Part shown: positions 31,501 to 36,615 of the stretch, piece after piece | How positions within the stretch are numbered: position 1 is the stretch's first letter | Layout of the letters: every line of letters starts with the position of its first letter | From: a virus | Strand: one strand, 5' to 3' | IMG/VR virus record: IMGVR_UViG_3300025128_000141 | Location: 1-36,615 of that record | DNA: 36,615 nt | Notes under the pieces: generated by a model | Told to the model about the DNA's origin: nothing | The model's input: the letters and a program-made list of their open reading frames with translations, nothing else | Database searches by the model: none | Position numbers and translations under genes: made by a program

Positions 31501-32527
31501 TTTTAATGCAATACTAAGAGGTTGGGAAGGCGATTACAGATCATTTAGAGCAAATCCTATGAACTGGATGTTTAAACAATCAATAATAATGGGGCCGAAA
31601 TTATTAGAAATTGCAGCTAGATTTGGATTGTTCGGTGCAGCAATATACGCATACTCTAAAAGCATAAGTCAATATGACCAAGATAATTTTATAAATATAC
31701 CTATAGCTGATTTTACAGATAAAGAAAACTCAAACGTAGAGTATGGAAAATTAGTTTATCTAAGAATACCATTAGATCCAACTGGTAGGTTATTCAATGG
31801 TTTATTAAATCAAACAGCAGACGCAATAGCAGGTGTACCAGAAAGAGGATCTGTAGGATCAAGAATTATTGATGGTTTGGTCAATGACACATTTCCAACA
31901 TTTAATCCAATAATAACTGGTGTTCAAGATTTAGTACAATTTTTATCAGGAAATAATGTGTATGATGAATATTCAAACAGTGTTGCAATAGACCAGAATG
32001 TTATGAGAAGAGGTGGTAGAGAAAAAAATATTGAGATTTTAAGATATTTCTATAATAACTATGGCCCATCAACTTTGTATAGACTAGAAACAAATAACGA
32101 AGATGAAATACTAACAGAACTAGAAGAACTATTAAGTTATCCAGTCGGTCAACAGTTAGGTAAATTTATAAGAGTAGGTGATTATCCAATAGCAGATGAT
32201 ATTAGAGAAATGAAAATATTAGCTGACGAGTTTAGAAATGATGTAGACTTGTATGCACAAAGAGCAATTAAAAAAATACTTTTAGGACAAGAAAACAAAA
32301 TAACAGAAAAAGAAAACCAAGCATTGTACGTTAAAAATCCAGATTTAGCTAACAACAAAGGAATACTAAGAGAGTTAATATCAGAAGCACAATTACCAGA
32401 TTTTGTTTTTGATATAGTAAGTGAAACAGATAAAAAAGTACGAGAAAATTTGTGGCACATATACATTGAAGAACATGCAGCAGATCCAGATAAGGCAAGA
32501 AGGTTACGAGAATATTTTGAAAATTAA
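25580..32527 (+). CDS. Giant polyvalent ejection protein: transglycosylase plus metalloprotease
   Basis: At 2315 residues it is far larger than T7 gp16 (1318). In order: acidic N-terminus; lytic-transglycosylase-like domain at about 247-390, with AAYESNN (E257) and KGGLFQIPDEEM; a Gly-rich hydrophobic segment around 500-535 (GGALTGAAIGGTITVSTGG); a zinc metalloprotease motif HEIGH at 1103-1107 with a possible third ligand in RELMAEFMMAFL (E1318 or E1322); and a long C-terminal region with TEINPTFWVTQTLQDVQR near 1790 and VLANGVFTFFNAILRGWEGD near 1970, typical of large polyvalent proteins of podoviruses. It starts 2 bases after the previous stop. Probably injected with the DNA to cross the wall and membrane. 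Confidence 0.85.
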   Translation: MPLRLSVTDLKRAGFSDDVIMTHIEDMRPTLREANFSEKEIDDYYGIVRIDKPLEPPTQNTSLLATNNTSKDIEVDTKKSHPLDSTTLTSKEAQIASGKTNEELPIAGEGILNLDTDKVKTETEAIANAEIEDPKFFEHNQAAYENRRTDIQDLEAKAQAERLKEGSVFLDELSDAQVDRYYKDGGNLEIDGKKIEVIDRVKKYNVDGAPQTEILNTFDTTGTYTKMGLMKIEQNLDATDIQLINLNEGLSFIAAYESNNANIRSRNDDKGGLFQIPDEEMPELLDLIANDFSAIDASWAAPQWFQLGYSHKDATKLPVEFQRALALKKLTKDPQATTLLKEAMDGNEQAWIDLVNNYYNADGLTVPEASERLESYFSKFNTSDYRFVNGAKAFFADRDDTSWAGWVTRVTEDKLGKTFVRNLGGQGHVNVFGSGGGDLSIDGLSKIWATQIDEYGYTPQEAYINVMMLQNHNFSLDLIEELRRFTEGGDWKYGAGGALTGAAIGGTITVSTGGFGLILLPSFIIGGGYGAIETMRTRYGDMIMNGEANTPDEFWDTMISFQTAKEYAKNTTVGTASAATGFYLHKKGLKTAAIAGEISTFVGLQSLLSQTMPTKEEFAQVSAMVFGFAGATKGMGKMVEYYKKYGIKPADFYRMSKDPNFREEIYNTESDLFSPIDNINDQMIQIAENKTNIILTPNPKHELNTVVETSASGTEVGRIVDVRKDDFGSTILKLDKDGEEVYVKEAETSPALKDNDYEIEIDANEFVTIQRSVLAGFKEKQNNKQFNDDIIEYRTDKENLPLNNELLDGEFSKFGTEKNGIATRSIVGSHKMFVDKKTYPELADVIKRNTTKATKYNTKSEFLSKNFKNINNKKSTLVDEVFAVKRNGYSRFNFDAMILREKQRYFAIPLNIYESLKTKPKQTVRFQFVNNVLVVTNDLDNKIVAAVRTQQITGPLKYQADNYYRNYVRNNDKVYTTNAYANKSDGQDDFLQMPDEIPINENLSELPNMPKFNPHANMLYNSAKGLTTFDLIELSRSLMENPIIMGKTGRAYGYFQSLADSINRETGEIVRTASSDKQREVMRIVIQREIQANPKLLTATIAHEIGHLVDYIGRNREDYTLSRGNILGRLVALRQFLNEFIDPDGKASSGLTKEEILEIRKDAEAYAAKEIKRTEEVLSSKYGITPEILRKVYTDARIKELIDPDIYGELVKLSNELKVAIGRDAIKNMVNPYVDKIIAKIKGEKTNTKTDKEFEARAMEIFVKNVENAIRERGLVRATDVRKELIRLTERWHPYDREKSMTTPRGRAYVKYRESSRELMAEFMMAFLTRPRWTMANAPKASELFVKYMSERKEVADIYNEIQADINARAATGGSTIIANRIIKHFITADKRLAEQTQNLWQRSKGKGLSHQFFIDYVDTSAWMYKSAYKLARSHKAIDRKTGKFIKGSRAINQNFLEAINEIERYTYKNSVQQYYTDSMVNKVLRPLTNLDSSHNRYSLALMLLLKNLGTSAQRANVANPYGLWTDIQKITKLATNDDITISGQEGVIISKKDIDEYVNEGRTPFDLYQDYRKVHPDLGKLADRFAEVRDEIMRPLLQESGAFSVEELTDMFRNYSYITFNPIDKALVNLEATAGFTLAAASFNRGTKGDITDIVNPLDATMEKDLMLVGMLIRNSAVIKTIRALVKNKSELETMDSAMMAKKGFPDFKDRIITFLKKDKNGKPIDVPKELRRGTEIISWREKGKIQYARINEYAKAAIDKDPYRAINELEFGLGGSMAIYRYIWTEINPTFWVTQTLQDVQRTYKNIPEIKLLGKHGFLKYMLKNMPRAYRLSKGHYDDVTRDMMTQGFLISNADGYRGQAGGKRLLESYKRGDLTNDQYDLELFLQKMDEKEFIKTQNNISTFLKRVSDVAWTAERLTKIAAYDLVKDLQKEGKITYTPDEVIQIARQRGGGPHLAVKGKKAVLANGVFTFFNAILRGWEGDYRSFRANPMNWMFKQSIIMGPKLLEIAARFGLFGAAIYAYSKSISQYDQDNFINIPIADFTDKENSNVEYGKLVYLRIPLDPTGRLFNGLLNQTADAIAGVPERGSVGSRIIDGLVNDTFPTFNPIITGVQDLVQFLSGNNVYDEYSNSVAIDQNVMRRGGREKNIEILRYFYNNYGPSTLYRLETNNEDEILTELEELLSYPVGQQLGKFIRVGDYPIADDIREMKILADEFRNDVDLYAQRAIKKILLGQENKITEKENQALYVKNPDLANNKGILRELISEAQLPDFVFDIVSETDKKVRENLWHIYIEEHAADPDKARRLREYFEN

Positions 32528-32569
32528 ATGCTACTAAAATAATACGAATGGTGTATAATAGGAGGCGAT

Positions 32570-35191
32570 ATGACCATAACAACTACCATAGCAAAAAACA
32601 GTTACTCTGGAAACGGAAGTACAACAGTATTTGCGTACCAGTTTAAAATACTTGCACAAGGCGATTTGCAAGTAATTCTTAGATCGTCTACAGGAACAGA
32701 AACAGTACAAGAAATAACAACACACTACACTGTATCAGGTGTAGGATCAGCAACTGGTGGTAATGTAACATTCGGATCTGCACCTGCATCTGGTGTAACA
32801 GTTGTTATTAGAAGAGCTACTACACAAACACAAACTGTTGATCTTGTAGAAAACGATCCATTTACAGCAGAAACAGTAGAAACTGCTTTTGACAGATCTA
32901 TCATACTAGCACAAGAGTTGCAGGAACAAGTTGAGAGATCACTAAAAATTTCACGCACAAACACTATGACCTCTACAGACTTTACTACTTCTGCAACTGA
33001 TAGAGCAAACAAAGTATTAGCATTTGACAGTAGTGGTGAATTAGCAGTTACACAAGAGATAGGAACATTTAAAGGTAACTGGGCAGCATCAACAACATAC
33101 GCTGTCAGGGATATAGTAAAAGACACAAGCACTAACAATATATTTATAGCAAAGACAGCACACACATCATCTGGATCACAACCTCTTACAACAAACACAG
33201 ATAGTGGAAAGTGGGATTTATTAGTAGATGCTGCTAGTGCTACAACAAGTCAAAGCGCAGCAGCTACATCAGCAACAGCCGCAGCAAGCTCTGCTACAGC
33301 AGCTGCCTCATCTGCGTCAACAGCGTCTGGCCACAAAGACACAGCAACAACACAAGCATCAAATGCCTCTACATCTGCTAGTAATGCTGCTAGTAGTGCT
33401 ACTGCTGCCGCTAGTAGTGCAACAGCTGCTGCTGCATCATTAGACAGTTTTGATGATGTATATTTAGGCGCAAAGTCAAGTGATCCAAGTGTAGATAATG
33501 ATGGTGATGCACTGGCTACAGGAGCATTATATTTTAACTCATCTAGTGATGCTCTAAAATACTACACAGGTAGTGCTTGGGTAGCAATAACAGCAACTAC
33601 TTCAGTAAGTGATTTATCAGATACAAACATTACAAGTCCAGCAGACGGATCATTGTTATTGTATGATACAGGCACATCAAAATACATTGACAACGTTATT
33701 AGTGGTGATGCTACACTAGCTGATACTGGCGCATTAACAATTGCAAATGACGCAATAACAGGAGCAAAGATTGCTGATGATGCTATAAACAGTGAGCATT
33801 ACACAGACGGATCTATAGATACAGCACATATTGCAGATTTAAATGTTACACAAGGTAAGATTGCAAACGAAGCAATAAACGAGGCAAAAATGCAAATAAG
33901 TAACTCACCTGTAAATGGTTACATGTTGACAGCACAGTCTGGTAATACAGGTGGATTAACATGGGCAGAAGCACCTAGCGGTGGTGGATTTAGTTTAGCT
34001 TCAGCGTTATCTGGTACAACACCTACAATAGACTGGTCTAGTGCTACAGCTTTTAGCCATACTTTATCTGGCGATACTACATACAGCTTTTCTAATGTAC
34101 CAAGTGGAGGAGAGGTAGAATTATTCTTAAAAAATGTAGGAAAATCATTTGATTTATTATCACAATTTGCACCAGATGCGACAGAAAATTTCTCGGGACA
34201 AAAAGGTACGGAAAGAATTAAGGGTAGTTTCTTCAATGCAGATGGTACAAAATTTTATTTGGCAGGTGAAGATGGTAGTTATTCAATACATCAGTATGCT
34301 CTATCTACTGCTTATGATGTCAGTACAGCATCTTATGAAAGTAAGGTATCACCATCTTTTGGATCATCTATAAGAATACATGGTCTTACATTTAATGGTG
34401 ATGGCAGTAAATTAATTGCGGCAAGAGGTAATGATCTATATGAGTATACTGTCAGTACTCCTTATGATATTAGCACAGTATCTGGTACAGCAAATCATAG
34501 TATTGTTATGGACACACCTTTAGGTTTAAATGCAAGTGCAGACGCTTATTTTGTTAATATTAGATTTAACAACAATGGCACACTAGCTTATTTACAGAAT
34601 ATGCGACACCAAGATCATAGTTCTTACCCAAATGCTAAAGGTGCTTACATTATTAGTTTAAGTACAGCATATGATATCGACTCAACTTTAACATTAATGT
34701 CTAGTGCAGACTTTTCATTAGACTCAGCAAGAGGTTATACAAATAGAACGGGAGAAATAGGTGGTGATATATCTGCTGACGGCACTACAATAGTAGTTGT
34801 TGAGGAAGGACTTGATACGAGTGCCTCAAGATTTGCAGTACATAAATTTTTCTTAAAAACCCCATGGGATTTATCTGGAGAATCTTTGACATACGTTGGT
34901 AGACAACTTTATGATCAAGCTCTGAGTGGTTCAACAAATGTCTACAATGTAAGGCTAACACCAAATGGCAAACATTTTTATTACAATGAATATGACGCAG
35001 GTGATTCTGGTAATGCCATAACACGAATACACAATATATCAGGCAATTATTCTGTAAACTTTCCAACTGCAACAAGTGGTAAGCCTTCAACTTTTGGTGA
35101 TGGTGCTGACCCAACAACAACAACATACACAAGATTAGTATCATTAGATGGGACAAACATTTTGATTACAGACCACAGAGAGATTGGCTAA
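32570..35191 (+). CDS. Tail fibre with T7-type N-terminus and propeller-like tip
   Basis: The 873-residue protein has a T7 tail-fibre N-terminal attachment domain at about 1-135 (YSGNGSTTVFAYQFKILAQG, then VTVVIRRATTQTQTVDLVEN and SIILAQELQEQVERSLKI). A CBM-like patch follows (FKGNWAASTTYAVRDIVKD), then an Ala/Ser/Thr shaft at about 221-290. The C-terminus (about 545-873) has four copies of a (S/T)-x-x-Y/W-D-(V/I/L) unit (STAYDVSTASY, STPYDISTVSG, STAYDIDSTLT, KTPWDLSGES), each preceded by a D/N-G-T/S-K/L strand, suggesting a beta-propeller receptor-binding tip. AGGAGG precedes the ATG. Confidence 0.9.
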   Translation: MTITTTIAKNSYSGNGSTTVFAYQFKILAQGDLQVILRSSTGTETVQEITTHYTVSGVGSATGGNVTFGSAPASGVTVVIRRATTQTQTVDLVENDPFTAETVETAFDRSIILAQELQEQVERSLKISRTNTMTSTDFTTSATDRANKVLAFDSSGELAVTQEIGTFKGNWAASTTYAVRDIVKDTSTNNIFIAKTAHTSSGSQPLTTNTDSGKWDLLVDAASATTSQSAAATSATAAASSATAAASSASTASGHKDTATTQASNASTSASNAASSATAAASSATAAAASLDSFDDVYLGAKSSDPSVDNDGDALATGALYFNSSSDALKYYTGSAWVAITATTSVSDLSDTNITSPADGSLLLYDTGTSKYIDNVISGDATLADTGALTIANDAITGAKIADDAINSEHYTDGSIDTAHIADLNVTQGKIANEAINEAKMQISNSPVNGYMLTAQSGNTGGLTWAEAPSGGGFSLASALSGTTPTIDWSSATAFSHTLSGDTTYSFSNVPSGGEVELFLKNVGKSFDLLSQFAPDATENFSGQKGTERIKGSFFNADGTKFYLAGEDGSYSIHQYALSTAYDVSTASYESKVSPSFGSSIRIHGLTFNGDGSKLIAARGNDLYEYTVSTPYDISTVSGTANHSIVMDTPLGLNASADAYFVNIRFNNNGTLAYLQNMRHQDHSSYPNAKGAYIISLSTAYDIDSTLTLMSSADFSLDSARGYTNRTGEIGGDISADGTTIVVVEEGLDTSASRFAVHKFFLKTPWDLSGESLTYVGRQLYDQALSGSTNVYNVRLTPNGKHFYYNEYDAGDSGNAITRIHNISGNYSVNFPTATSGKPSTFGDGADPTTTTYTRLVSLDGTNILITDHREIG
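33230..33440 (+). repeat. Ala/Ser/Thr low-complexity shaft of the tail fibre
   Basis: About 70 residues made of units such as SATAAASSATAAASSAS and SNAASSATAAAS, encoded by gct/gca/agt-type triplets. Such stretches form the flexible or coiled shaft of trimeric fibres and change length easily in frame. Confidence 0.8.
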
Positions 35192-35391
35192 TGTCAGACA
35201 ATAGAGTATCAATGAAGATGATAAGTGAAAAGTTAGATCATATGCACTCCGATATCGAAAAAAATTCAGCAGACATACACAAGCTACAACTTGAGATGTC
35301 CTATGGTCGTGGTGCTGTCAAGTCAGTTGCATGGATAGGTGGTTGCATTGCTGTTATCGTTGGTCTTATGAGAATATTTAACGGAGGATAA
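35191..35391 (+). CDS. Small membrane protein, possible holin accessory (66 aa)
   Basis: The soluble, helical N-terminus (KMISEKLDHMHSDIEKNSAD, then IHKLQLEMSYGRGAVK) is followed by one membrane span at about 45-62 (VAWIGGCIAVIVGLMRI) and a short NGG tail. I recall this SYGRGA-x-K pattern in small phage proteins beside holins. It overlaps the tail fibre stop as TAATG, and the holin gene starts 2 bases after its own stop. Holin accessory or anti-holin is a guess from location. Confidence 0.75.
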   Translation: MSDNRVSMKMISEKLDHMHSDIEKNSADIHKLQLEMSYGRGAVKSVAWIGGCIAVIVGLMRIFNGG

Positions 35392-35392
35392 T

Positions 35393-35803
35393 ATGTTACC
35401 ATTTTTAGGTTTACTTTCTAATCCAATCACAAAGCTAGTAGCTGATAAGGTTATAGGAGCTGCTAGTCATGCTATGGAGAAGAAGAAGATGGTAAGAGAG
35501 GCTGAGATAAATGCAATTGCACAAACAGATTTTGCGCAGATAAAAAAAGAAGAAGCTATTGCAAAAGCACAACAGGCTGTTATGAAAGAGCAAGTAAAGG
35601 CCAGCTCAAAATCGTGGAAGGACGAGCTATTAACTATTGTGTTTTCTGGAATATTAATAGCTCATTTTACACCATACACACAAAAACATATGGTAGTAGG
35701 GTGGGAGTTATTAGGTAATGCACCTACAGAATTTTGGTATATCATTCTTACAATAGTTGCTGGATCATTTGGTGTATCTACACTGACTAAATGGAAAAAG
35801 TAA
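35393..35803 (+). CDS. Holin (3TM family)
   Basis: The 136-residue protein resembles the three-span holin family found in gene transfer agents and marine phages. It has an N-terminal amphipathic hydrophobic stretch (MLPFLGLLSNPITKLVADKV), a charged coiled helix in the middle, then SWKDELLTIVFSGILIAHF and WYIILTIVAGSFGVSTLTKW as two clear spans. GGAGG lies about 5 bases before the ATG. It would open the inner membrane at lysis. No lysozyme gene is recognisable beside it. Confidence 0.83.
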   Translation: MLPFLGLLSNPITKLVADKVIGAASHAMEKKKMVREAEINAIAQTDFAQIKKEEAIAKAQQAVMKEQVKASSKSWKDELLTIVFSGILIAHFTPYTQKHMVVGWELLGNAPTEFWYIILTIVAGSFGVSTLTKWKK

Positions 35804-36435
35804 TGAAACAATCAAAGCTAGATAGGGTACTGGCATACGTAGCATGGGCAGTAATAATAGTATGGACACTTGCTATTGTTGTTATTGATGTAGAAGCTAA
35901 CGAAAACACAAATGTTTCTGGTGATAATACGATTATTTCAGGAGGCTACACCAGTTCTTCAAGTACAACGTATGAGTCTGGCAGTAGCTCTAACACTACT
36001 AGCACTGCCACAACCAACAACACGAGCAACATCAAATCTTTTCCACCGACAGCTACGTCTAGTCCTGCTGTAAGTGGTATAGATGTTTGTAATTTAGGAC
36101 ATTCATTAGGAGTACAAAGTTCTTTTATTGGATTAAGTTCTAGTGGTAATCATACTGACGAAACGTGTGAGCGTATCAAACTAGCAAGAGAGTTAGCGAC
36201 TGTGCATCAGATGAAAGTTGCAGGCATAGCAATACTCTGTCAAGATCCTAGAGTATTTAGTGCAATGGAAGCGGCTGGGACACCGTGTCCATTCGAGGGA
36301 CAAATTGGCTCTGACGCAACTAGATTATGGTCTAAGTACGATATTTTAAGACCAGATTATGAAGAATATAAATTAAGAATAGAAATGAAAGAAAAGATAC
36401 AAGCTGAACAAGTTATGTATGATACTGGTAGATAA
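35803..36435 (+). CDS. Exported or anchored Cys-containing protein with Ser/Thr linker
   Basis: I choose ATG 35803 in a TAATG overlap with the holin stop (210 residues). ATG 35791 is in frame but has no ribosome site. After a short basic start, residues about 10-28 are hydrophobic (VLAYVAWAVIIVWTLAIVVID), a signal anchor. A Ser/Thr/Asn linker follows (about 32-85), then a C-terminal domain with four Cys (DVCNLGHSLG, DETCERIK, AILCQDPRVF, TPCPFEG) that could form periplasmic disulphides. I recall this domain in marine phages without assigned role. Its stop overlaps the junction gene as TAATG. Confidence 0.8.
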   Translation: MKQSKLDRVLAYVAWAVIIVWTLAIVVIDVEANENTNVSGDNTIISGGYTSSSSTTYESGSSSNTTSTATTNNTSNIKSFPPTATSSPAVSGIDVCNLGHSLGVQSSFIGLSSSGNHTDETCERIKLARELATVHQMKVAGIAILCQDPRVFSAMEAAGTPCPFEGQIGSDATRLWSKYDILRPDYEEYKLRIEMKEKIQAEQVMYDTGR

Positions 36436-36615
36436 TGGCAGAGTATATACTATTGATACATATGTGTAGCTTGATGATGGATGATTGTAGTAAACCACAA
36501 CAACATCATTTGCAATTTGCTGATTACTACTCTTGTGCATTAACTGGATATGCTGAAGGTCAACAAATATTACGTGAACAAGGTAGTGAGGTTATAAATA
36601 CTTTACAACTTACTA
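36435..36615 (+). CDS. 5' part of the junction-spanning 70-aa protein
   Basis: Starts in a TAATG overlap with the previous gene and runs to the window end. Read past 36488 into position 1, it continues in frame to the stop at 157-159. The N-terminus MAEYILLIHMCSLMMDDCSK contains the first two of four cysteines. No domain recognised. Continuity of this frame is independent evidence that the circle closes correctly. Confidence 0.8.
   Translation, partial: MAEYILLIHMCSLMMDDCSKPQQHHLQFADYYSCALTGYAEGQQILREQGSEVINTLQLT
36489..36615. repeat. 127-bp terminal direct repeat, right copy
   Basis: Identical to 1-127 and in the same orientation. See the left copy for why it is probably an assembly overlap that closes a 36,488-bp circle. 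Confidence 0.97.

Noticed and set aside
1-36615. Search for integrase, att sites, transposase or insertion sequence
   Set aside because: No protein shows a tyrosine or serine recombinase or transposase motif, and no repeats other than the terminal 127 bp and in-frame protein repeats stand out.

Overview
The window is a complete genome of a tailed phage with T7-like (podovirus) architecture. Bases 1-127 are repeated exactly at 36489-36615, so the molecule closes into a circle of 36,488 bp. A 70-codon gene starts at 36435 and runs through the junction to its stop at 157-159. A length of exactly 127 bp suggests an assembler k-mer overlap rather than a biological terminal repeat. The genome is AT-rich (roughly one third G+C by eye), densely packed, and makes heavy use of TAATG and ATGA stop/start overlaps. 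Gene content recalls uncultured marine podophages without their own polymerases, so an AT-rich marine alphaproteobacterial host is plausible, but nothing in the sequence proves the host. There is no integrase, tRNA, rRNA, CRISPR array or insertion sequence that I can see.

Layout. (1) Positions 1-2523, plus strand: end of the late operon, with an exported Glu-rich repeat protein, small membrane or coiled-coil proteins, a basic protein and a DUF1937-like protein. (2) 2520-3218, minus: a lone metallophosphoesterase. (3) 3286-3718, plus: three tiny proteins (two very basic, one zinc ribbon). (4) 3696-5437, minus: a MazG-like small protein, a Cas4/YqaJ-like PD-(D/E)XK exonuclease and an SSB-like protein. 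(5) 5566-9308, plus: a Cro-like repressor, then DUF1376 protein, RepB/AEP-type primase, SF2 helicase, a coiled-coil protein and a Ref-like HNH nuclease. (6) 9371-12373, minus: nine small mostly unknown genes ending at an intrinsic terminator. (7) 12481 to 36435 and through the junction, plus: TerS, resolvase-like nuclease, TerL, small virion proteins, GNAT protein, portal, Bbp19-like protein, scaffold, major capsid, cement-like protein, tail tubes A and B, three ejection proteins (the last 2315 aa), tail fibre, and a holin/lysis-type cassette.

How it works together. The phage encodes no DNA polymerase and no RNA polymerase, so it must use host machinery. Its own primase, helicase, SSB, exonuclease and Ref-like nuclease would handle initiation and recombination. 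A single Cro-like protein is the only obvious regulator. The control regions at 5.5, 5.9, 10.35, 12.4 and 13.1 kb carry repeated GTTAA elements, several exactly 10 bp apart, which I propose are its operators. The virion module is complete, but no free endolysin is recognisable. The only muralytic motif is inside the giant ejection protein.

Most noteworthy for follow-up: the phased GTTAA operator array, a strongly folding RNA leader in front of the capsid gene, the 2315-aa ejection protein combining a transglycosylase with an HEIGH metalloprotease motif, the GC-rich island between terS and terL, and the nine-gene minus-strand module of unknown function. No gap between genes exceeds about 250 bases.
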